A DNA stretch of 46,906 nt. It comes from Verrucomicrobiia bacterium. Its GTDB lineage: Bacteria; Verrucomicrobiota; Verrucomicrobiia; Limisphaerales; JADLHS01. Both the position numbers and the translations under genes were made by a program. Under the pieces are notes generated by a model that saw only the letters and a list, made by a program, of their open reading frames with translations, made no database searches and was not told the origin of the DNA. Numbering within the stretch: the first letter of the stretch is position 1; the number at the start of each line of letters is the position of its first letter. This document shows, one piece after another, positions 41,151 to 46,906 of the stretch. The stretch is taken from NCBI GenBank assembly GCA_011525685.1, contig WYBW01000142.1:1-46906 (forward strand). Direction: 5' to 3'.

Positions 41151-42898
41151 GCGATCTTGCGTCATTGCAGCTTCAACTGGCGGTTGGCGCCCCATTGGCG
41201 ATGGCGTTGCTCCTCGCGGTGCGGGCGTGGCGACACGTTGTTTTGCGCGGCGTGCCGCTGGCGGCGGTGCCGGCGCTGCTGCTGGCACTCGCGGGACCGG
41301 TTGGCGCGAACGCCGCTCTGCCTTGGCTGGCGGAACATCCGGTGCTCGAACTCGACGCGATCGGGCGCGTGTTTCTCGGCTTCACCAGCGTTCTGTGGCT
41401 GGTGTCCGGGTGGTATGCGCGCGGCTATCTCGCGAACGATGCCCATCCCGCGCGCTTTTACCTTTTCTTCCTGTTGGCCATGACGGGAAACTTCGGCCTG
41501 GTGCTCGCGGCCGACGTGCCGACGTTCTATGCCGGCTTTGGCTTGATGGGCTTGGCCTCGGCGGGACTGGTCTTTCATCGCGGCGACGCGGAAGCCACCC
41601 GCGCCGGGCGGATCTACCTTGCGCTCGCGATGTTGGGCGAGGTTTTGATTCTCACCGGATTGGTCTTCCTGGTGGTCGCCGGCGGCACGACGCAGATTGC
41701 CGAACTGCACCATGGCGTGGTTAGCCGACCGGCGTTGCTGTTGCTGCTGGCCGGCTTCGGCATCAAGGCGGGGGGCTTGACGCTGCATTTCTGGTTGCCG
41801 CTGGCGCATCCGGCCGCGCCGGTGCCGGCCAGCGCGGTGTTGAGCGGGGCGATGATCAAGGCGGGGTTGCTGGGCTGGATTCGGTTTCTGCCGCTGGGCG
41901 AGGCGACGCTGCCGGGTTGCGGTTTCACGCTCCTCAGCGCCGGACTGGGCGCGGCGTTTCTTGGCACGCTGGTCGGCGTCGCGCAAACGAATCCAAAAAC
42001 CGTGCTGGCCTATTCGAGCATCAGCCAGATGGGCATCATCATGACCGGTCTGGGCATCGGCGCGCTCCGGCCCGAGGCGTGGCCGGTGATGCAGACGGCG
42101 GTGCTGATTTACGCGACGCATCACGCGCTGGCAAAGGGCGCGCTGTTCCTCGGCGTCGGGCCGGCTCACGCGGCGCACACGCGACGGCAACGGATCCTCG
42201 CGGGCGTGGGCTTGCTGTTGCCGGCGCTGGCGCTGGCCGGAGCGCCCTTCACCAGCGGCGCGCTGGCGAAGACCGGGCTGAAGGCAAACATCGGCTTTCT
42301 GCCGGAGGGTTGGGCGATGGCTTTGGCGATTCTGCTGCCGCTGGCCGCCGCCGGCACCACGTTGAAGATGGCGAGATTTCTGTGGCTGACCTGGCCGCGG
42401 TCCGGCCAAACCACAGTGGCCACCGCGCGCGGCTTGTGGCTGCCGTGGCTGTTCCTGGTCGCCGCCACGCTCGCGGGAGTGTGGCTGCTGCCGGGCGCGC
42501 TCGAAGTGCTGCCCCAGAAACTATCGCCGGAAAAGGTGTGGGATGCGCTGTGGCCGTTGCTCTTTGGCGGCGCACTTGCTGCGTTGGGGGCGTGGCTGCG
42601 GCGCTGGTTCTCCGGAGACTTGAGCCGCTGCCTACCCGCGGGAGACATGGGCGTGCTGATTGAGCGACTGCTGGCGCGGCTGCACCTCCACCGGCCGGTC
42701 AAGGACACCGTGCATCACAACCACGGCCACGGCCTGTCGCCCGCTCACGAGGCATCTCCGTGGTCCCCGCGCCTCGAGCGCGCGGGCGAGTTCCTGACCA
42801 CGCTCGAGGCGCGGCTCCGCTCCTGGCCGGTCACGGGAGCGTTGTGGCTGCTGCTCGTTGGATTGTTTCTGGTTCTGCTCGCCAGAGCGGGAAGTTGA
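41147..42898 (+). CDS. NuoL/M/N-like antiporter subunit, third of three, with histidine-rich C-terminal part
   Basis: 583 residues. A more diverged PF00361 member: VPTFYAGFGLMGLASAGLVFHRG lies where the channel Glu helix is usual, followed by GIKAGGLTLHFWLPLAHPAAPVPASAVLSGAMIKAGLLGWIR and KTVLAYSSISQMGIIMTGLG. The Glu of the fifth helix (normally xxWELL) is not obvious, so its proton path may differ. The C-terminal 110 residues contain a cytoplasm-facing segment DTVHHNHGHGLSPAHE and a last helix. It ends 10 bases before the P-type ATPase gene. Confidence 0.88.
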   Translation: MSDLASLQLQLAVGAPLAMALLLAVRAWRHVVLRGVPLAAVPALLLALAGPVGANAALPWLAEHPVLELDAIGRVFLGFTSVLWLVSGWYARGYLANDAHPARFYLFFLLAMTGNFGLVLAADVPTFYAGFGLMGLASAGLVFHRGDAEATRAGRIYLALAMLGEVLILTGLVFLVVAGGTTQIAELHHGVVSRPALLLLLAGFGIKAGGLTLHFWLPLAHPAAPVPASAVLSGAMIKAGLLGWIRFLPLGEATLPGCGFTLLSAGLGAAFLGTLVGVAQTNPKTVLAYSSISQMGIIMTGLGIGALRPEAWPVMQTAVLIYATHHALAKGALFLGVGPAHAAHTRRQRILAGVGLLLPALALAGAPFTSGALAKTGLKANIGFLPEGWAMALAILLPLAAAGTTLKMARFLWLTWPRSGQTTVATARGLWLPWLFLVAATLAGVWLLPGALEVLPQKLSPEKVWDALWPLLFGGALAALGAWLRRWFSGDLSRCLPAGDMGVLIERLLARLHLHRPVKDTVHHNHGHGLSPAHEASPWSPRLERAGEFLTTLEARLRSWPVTGALWLLLVGLFLVLLARAGS

Positions 42899-42908
42899 GG
42901 CAACAGTG

Positions 42909-45638
42909 ATGCACGCCATGCAAGACATTCTCAGCCATCACTGGCATCATCTGCCCGCCGGGGAGGTGATGCAACTCTTGGAAACCGACCCGGACAAGGG
43001 GCTGGATCATTTCGAAATCAAGCACCGCCAGCAGCGTTTCGGAATGAACGAACTCACGCCCCGCAAAGGCCGCAGCGCGTGGCAGCGCTTCCTGCTTCAG
43101 TTCCACAATCCTCTCATCTACATCCTGCTCGCGGCGACCCTTATCAAGCTGATCATGGGCGGCTTCGTGGATGCCGCGGTGATTTTCGCCGTGGTGCTGA
43201 TCAATGCCTGGATCGGCTATCTCCAGGAGGCCAAAGCCGAGCGCGCCATCGAGGCGCTGGCTCAGAGCCTCGTCACCGAAACCCACGTGGTGCGCGCGGG
43301 CAGAACGCTGCGCGTGCCGTCCACGGAATTGGTGCCGGGCGACGTGGTGTTGCTCGCCTCGGGCGACAAGGTGCCGGCCGATTTGCGCCTCGTGGCCACG
43401 CGCGACCTGCAGGTGGCTGAGGCGGCGCTCACGGGCGAATCCACGGCGGTCGAGAAGACTGCGGAGACGCAGCTTTCACCCGACACGCCCCTGGCCGACC
43501 GCGTCAACATGGCTTACGCCTCCACGCTGGTGACGTACGGCCAGGGGCGCGGGGTTGTCACCGGCACCGGCGATCACACGGAGATTGGGCGCATCTCCGA
43601 AATGATCTCCGCCGCGCCCGACCTCGAAACCCCGCTGACGCGCAAGATGGCGGCGTTCAGTCACAAGCTCCTCATCGCCATTCTCGGTCTGGCGGCGGTG
43701 GTCGTCGCCCTCGGGCTGTGGCGGCGCGAGCCGTTGGACGACATTCTGTCCTCCGCCATCGCGCTGGCCGTGGGCGCCATCCCGGAAGGATTGCCCGCCG
43801 CGGTGACGGTCACCCTGGCCATTGGTGTGGCCCGCATGGCCCGGCGGCGCGCCATCATTCGCAAATTACCGGCCGTCGAAACCCTTGGCAGCACCACGGT
43901 GATTTGCTCCGACAAGACGGGCACGCTGACGCAAAACCAAATGACCGTGCGGCAGGTCGTTGTTGGCGATTCATCCGTTGAAGTGGCCGGCAATGGCTAC
44001 GAGCCGCAGGGCGACCTGACGCTGGACGGAAAGCCGCTCACGCCGGGTGAAGCCCCCGGGGTGTCCGAGTGCCTGCTGGCGGGATTGCTCTGCAACGACA
44101 GCGCCCTCGTGCAGAAGGAGGGCCGGTGGGACGCGCAGGGCGATCCGACCGAAGTGGCCTTGATCGTCGCCGCGCAGAAAGCGGGCTTGGAGCATGAAGC
44201 GGCCAAAGCGCGCCTGCCGCGCGTGGACGCAATTCCCTTCGAGTCGCAACACCAATACATGGCCACGTTGCACGACGACCGGGAAGCGGGCCGCAAGCTG
44301 GTGTATCTGAAAGGCGCGGTGGAGGTGGTGCTCGAACGATGCAACAGGACCTTCAACACGCGCCGCCAACCGGAACGACTTGACCGCGAGCGAGTGCAAG
44401 CGCAGGTCGCCCGCCTGGCATCAGCCGGCTTGCGGGTGCTGGCCTTTGCGCGCGCGGAATTGCCAGCGGCGACGACGCGCATCCATGCGCGCGACCTGCC
44501 GCACGAGTTCACGTTCCTCGGGTTGCAGGGCATGATTGATCCGCCGCGTCCGGAGGCCATCGAAGCCGTGGCGGCGTGCCACCGGGCGGGCATTCAGGTG
44601 AAGATGATCACCGGCGACCACGCCGGTACAGCGGTCGCCATTGGGAGACAACTGGGGTTGGCCAGCCAAACCGAGACCCCCGATCGACCGGCGGCGCTCT
44701 CGGGCAAGGAACTGGCCGCGTTGAACGACGAGCAGTTGATCGAGGCCGCCGCGAACGTCTCGATTTTTGCCCGCGTCACGCCCGAGCAAAAACTGCGACT
44801 GGTCGAGGCGCTGCAAGAGCGGGGGCATGTGGTGGCCATGACGGGCGATGGCGTCAACGACGGTCCCGCGCTGAAACAGGCCAACATCGGCGTGGCCATG
44901 GGCATCACGGGAACGGAAGTGGCCAAGGAGGCCTCGGACATGGTGCTGACCGACGATAACTTCGCGTCCATCCGGGCCGCGGTCGAGGAAGGCCGGAACG
45001 TGTTCGACAACTTGACGAAGATCATCACCTGGGCGCTGCCCAGCAACGTGGGACAAGGGTTGGTCATCCTCGCCGCCGCGCTGCTGGGCGCCACGTTGCC
45101 CATCCTGCCCTTGCAGGTGCTGTGGATCAACATGACGACCGGAGGGTTGCTGGGCTTGTTTCTCGCCCTGGAACCGAAGGAACGGGACCTCATGCAACGC
45201 CCCCCGCGCGCGCCCGCCGCGCCCATGCTTTCCGGCCGGATGCTGGCGCAGGTGGTGCTCGTGGGCTTGCTCATTCTCATCGCCGCCTTCGGGCTGTTCC
45301 AATGGGAACTGGCGCGTGGCGCCGGCCTCGAGGCCGCGCGCACGGTGGCGCTGAACACCGTGGCCTTCATTCAAGCGCTGTATCTGATCAACTGCCGCTC
45401 GCTGCGCCATTCCATCTGGTCCATCGGCTTGTTCCGCAACGGCTGGCTGTGGCTGGGCATCGTCGGGGTGCTGCTCCTGCAAGCCGGCCTCACTTATTTG
45501 CCCCCCTTGAATGTCCTCTTCCAGACCGCTCCGATTGGTGTGGACGAGTGGCTGCGCATCCTGGGCGCCGGCCTGGCCACGTTGCTGTTGGTGGAGGCGC
45601 AAAAGTGGATCGCCGCCCGCGTCAACAGAAACAAATGA
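42909..45638 (+). CDS. P-type (P2) cation-transporting ATPase
   Basis: 909 residues from the ATG at 42909. An N-terminal cation-ATPase domain is followed by the actuator motif LTGES (T175-S178), the helix-4 motif PEGLP (292-296) and the phosphorylation site CSDKTGTLTQNQMT with Asp335. The nucleotide-binding domain shows KGAVEVVL, and the hinge reads TGDGVNDGPALKQANIGVAMG. Ten membrane helices are expected. In helix 6 the SERCA-type N-x-x-T-D is N741-M-T-T744-G745, i.e. the cation-binding Asp is Gly. This suggests the ion may not be Ca2+; Na+ or K+ is plausible next to an Mrp operon, but unproven. Gene follows the operon by 10 bases. Confidence 0.9.
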   Translation: MHAMQDILSHHWHHLPAGEVMQLLETDPDKGLDHFEIKHRQQRFGMNELTPRKGRSAWQRFLLQFHNPLIYILLAATLIKLIMGGFVDAAVIFAVVLINAWIGYLQEAKAERAIEALAQSLVTETHVVRAGRTLRVPSTELVPGDVVLLASGDKVPADLRLVATRDLQVAEAALTGESTAVEKTAETQLSPDTPLADRVNMAYASTLVTYGQGRGVVTGTGDHTEIGRISEMISAAPDLETPLTRKMAAFSHKLLIAILGLAAVVVALGLWRREPLDDILSSAIALAVGAIPEGLPAAVTVTLAIGVARMARRRAIIRKLPAVETLGSTTVICSDKTGTLTQNQMTVRQVVVGDSSVEVAGNGYEPQGDLTLDGKPLTPGEAPGVSECLLAGLLCNDSALVQKEGRWDAQGDPTEVALIVAAQKAGLEHEAAKARLPRVDAIPFESQHQYMATLHDDREAGRKLVYLKGAVEVVLERCNRTFNTRRQPERLDRERVQAQVARLASAGLRVLAFARAELPAATTRIHARDLPHEFTFLGLQGMIDPPRPEAIEAVAACHRAGIQVKMITGDHAGTAVAIGRQLGLASQTETPDRPAALSGKELAALNDEQLIEAAANVSIFARVTPEQKLRLVEALQERGHVVAMTGDGVNDGPALKQANIGVAMGITGTEVAKEASDMVLTDDNFASIRAAVEEGRNVFDNLTKIITWALPSNVGQGLVILAAALLGATLPILPLQVLWINMTTGGLLGLFLALEPKERDLMQRPPRAPAAPMLSGRMLAQVVLVGLLILIAAFGLFQWELARGAGLEAARTVALNTVAFIQALYLINCRSLRHSIWSIGLFRNGWLWLGIVGVLLLQAGLTYLPPLNVLFQTAPIGVDEWLRILGAGLATLLLVEAQKWIAARVNRNK

Positions 45639-45675
45639 ATTTGAACTCTCCTCCTCGGCAATCCATCCAACGACC

Positions 45676-46653
45676 ATGAACACGACCGAGAAAGAATCCA
45701 TCCTGACCCTCTGCCTGATGGCTGCGTTCGCCGACGGCGGCAAGAGCGAGGTCGAACGCGCCGAGTTGAAGCGCATCGGCGAGACATTTCCCGACGCGGA
45801 CTTGAACCTGGCCGCGCTGTATCACCGCGTCCTGCTGCGACAGGTTTCCGTTGCGCAAGCCGCGCGGGCCTTGACCGCGCCCGAAACCCGGCAACTCGCT
45901 TACGAAATGGCCCTCTGCGTGTGCGAAGCCGACGACGTGCTGAACGAACCGGAGAAACGCTTCCTCGCCGACCTGCGGCGCGAACTGGGACTGGACGCCG
46001 CCGCCACCGTCACGATTGAAACTCAAGCCGACCAACTCGCGACCGAGCCGGTCGCCGTGCCGCCGGTCATCGCGGACCCCGCGGCCGCCACCGCCTCGGG
46101 AGCGTCCCTGGTTGCCGGGGCGGACCTGGACAAGGTGATTTTGAACTACGCCATCCTTAACGGCGCGTTGGAATTGTTACCGGACACGCTGGCCACCATG
46201 GCCATCATCCCTTTGCAGATGAAAATGGTTTATCGCCTCGGCAAGGCGCATGGTTACGAACTCGACCGCGCACACATCAAGGATTTGCTCGCCACGGCGG
46301 GCGTGGGCCTGACCTCGCAGGTCGTCGAAGGCTACGCGCGCAAACTGCTGGGCGGACTGCTCGGCAAGGTGGGCGGCGGCATGGGCCGGTCGCTGGGCCG
46401 ACAAGTGGCCAGTTCCGCGATGTCCTTTGCCACGACGTGGGCGCTCGGAAAAATGGCCGTGCAATACTACGCCGGCGGCCGGAAACTTTCGGCCATTGAA
46501 ATGCGCCAACTCTTCGGCTCGCTCACCAGCCAGGCGCACGGCTTGCACGGCCAGCACGTGGCAGCCATTCGCGACAAGGCCGGCTCGCTGAATCTGACGC
46601 AGCTTCTTCCGCTCCTCCGCGGGCAGCAGTCAACCCGCCTCATGCCGGGCTGA
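45676..46653 (+). CDS. TerB-like plus YcjF/DUF697-like protein
   Basis: 325 residues from the ATG at 45676. The N-terminal 110 residues are a TerB-like helical bundle: TEKESILTLCLMAAFADGGKSEVERAELKRI with the acidic pattern of metal binding, then YEMALCVCEADDVLNEPEKRFL. The central and C-terminal part is DUF697-like: LNYAILNGALELLPDTLATMAIIPLQMKMVYRLGKAHG with a membrane-leaning glycine-rich segment (LLGGLLGKVGGGMGRSLGRQ). TerB-like proteins are linked to tellurite, ion and phage stress responses. It follows the ATPase gene by 37 bases. Confidence 0.8.
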   Translation: MNTTEKESILTLCLMAAFADGGKSEVERAELKRIGETFPDADLNLAALYHRVLLRQVSVAQAARALTAPETRQLAYEMALCVCEADDVLNEPEKRFLADLRRELGLDAAATVTIETQADQLATEPVAVPPVIADPAAATASGASLVAGADLDKVILNYAILNGALELLPDTLATMAIIPLQMKMVYRLGKAHGYELDRAHIKDLLATAGVGLTSQVVEGYARKLLGGLLGKVGGGMGRSLGRQVASSAMSFATTWALGKMAVQYYAGGRKLSAIEMRQLFGSLTSQAHGLHGQHVAAIRDKAGSLNLTQLLPLLRGQQSTRLMPG

Positions 46654-46906
46654 TGGCGGTTTTGCGCAGTTCCTCGAGAAGGACCGCGAGCGGTTGGTCC
46701 ATCTTCCGATCTGCGCGATGCCCGGCGGCGACACACAGCGGCTCGGGCGCCGCGGAAAGTCTTACCAACCGGACTCGCCTGGGCACGTGGTTGGCCGTTC
46801 GCGTGGTGACCACGGCCACCCCCAGGCCGGATTCCACCGCCGCCATGAGGCTGTCCACCCCGTCGTATTCCCCGGCGATCGTTGGCCGCAGGCGGTGCTG
46901 GCGCAG
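46640..46906 (-). CDS. LysR-type transcriptional regulator, C-terminal part (cut by window)
   Basis: The open frame runs off the right edge. The visible 88 residues are the end of a LysR substrate-binding domain: PTIAGEYDGVDSLMAAVESGLGVAVV, then RRVRLVRLSAAPEP and the closing helix DQPLAVLLEELRK. The DNA-binding domain lies outside. Its stop overlaps the end of the convergent TerB-like gene by 14 bases. Whether it controls the Mrp/ATPase region cannot be seen from here. Confidence 0.85.
   Translation of the reverse strand: MRQHRLRPTIAGEYDGVDSLMAAVESGLGVAVVTTRTANHVPRRVRLVRLSAAPEPLCVAAGHRADRKMDQPLAVLLEELRKTAISPA

Noticed and set aside
40038..42409. Long minus-strand frames opposite the Mrp antiporter genes
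   Set aside because: Hydrophilic Arg/His/Gln-rich shadows of membrane proteins, with no family features.

Overview
The window is a GC-rich bacterial chromosome segment. I infer a member of the Verrucomicrobiota, probably the Limisphaerales/Pedosphaerales (old subdivision 3) lineage. The clues are the very large secreted PA14/Ig-type protein with a lineage-typical C-terminal domain, dispersed hairpin repeats carrying 'FQSA/WKSA'-type shadow reading frames, and the mix of core and accessory genes. This is an inference from composition and gene content, because no rRNA or tRNA is present to place it.

Layout. (1) 1-937 is gene-poor: a truncated hairpin-rich MITE-like element and, near 886-913, a sequence resembling the 3' end of a tRNA. 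A DEDDy exonuclease gene follows on the minus strand. (2) 1653-4958 is the conserved rpmH-rnpA-yidD-yidC-jag cluster, with a recognisable sigma70-type promoter. (3) 5060-10560 is an accessory patch. An aldehyde dehydrogenase carries an in-frame hairpin insertion and is followed by a PIN toxin (frameshifted)/RHH antitoxin pair, a second diverged copy of the ALDH 3' end, a DUF262/DUF1524 GmrSD-like defence gene, a short internal ALDH fragment, a MazF-type pair and a frameshifted DUF2442 gene. (4) 10763-12546 holds a HupE/UreJ-like membrane protein and trmL. A hairpin terminator separates trmL from a convergent gene for a 2067-residue secreted multidomain protein (12664-18867). (5) 19345-24226 is a minus-strand run alaS-marC-hypothetical-GNAT. 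(6) 24451-30667 holds two full MITE-like copies and scattered metabolic/envelope genes: deoxyribosyltransferase-like, TauE/SafE, GH5, a double thioredoxin fusion, CIA30 and TspO.

(7) 30796-46653 is a long plus-strand run that looks like a stress and ion-homeostasis region. It contains a PAS protein, an SDR/DUF2867 protein, a YugP-type metallopeptidase, a small conserved protein, a ribosome hibernation factor and a tandem universal stress protein. Next come eight tightly overlapping Mrp-type antiporter genes (E, F, G, A-C-terminal/B fusion, C, and three NuoL/M/N-like subunits), a P-type cation ATPase and a TerB-like protein. A partial LysR-type regulator closes the window on the minus strand.

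The most unusual material is the ALDH-centred cassette region, where pieces of one housekeeping-type gene separate toxin-antitoxin and defence genes. A second unusual feature is a family of hairpin elements whose stems change with compensatory substitutions while the loops stay the same. One such element sits in frame inside the ALDH gene. The Mrp operon also has an unusual subunit set with a hydrogenase-like gene order.
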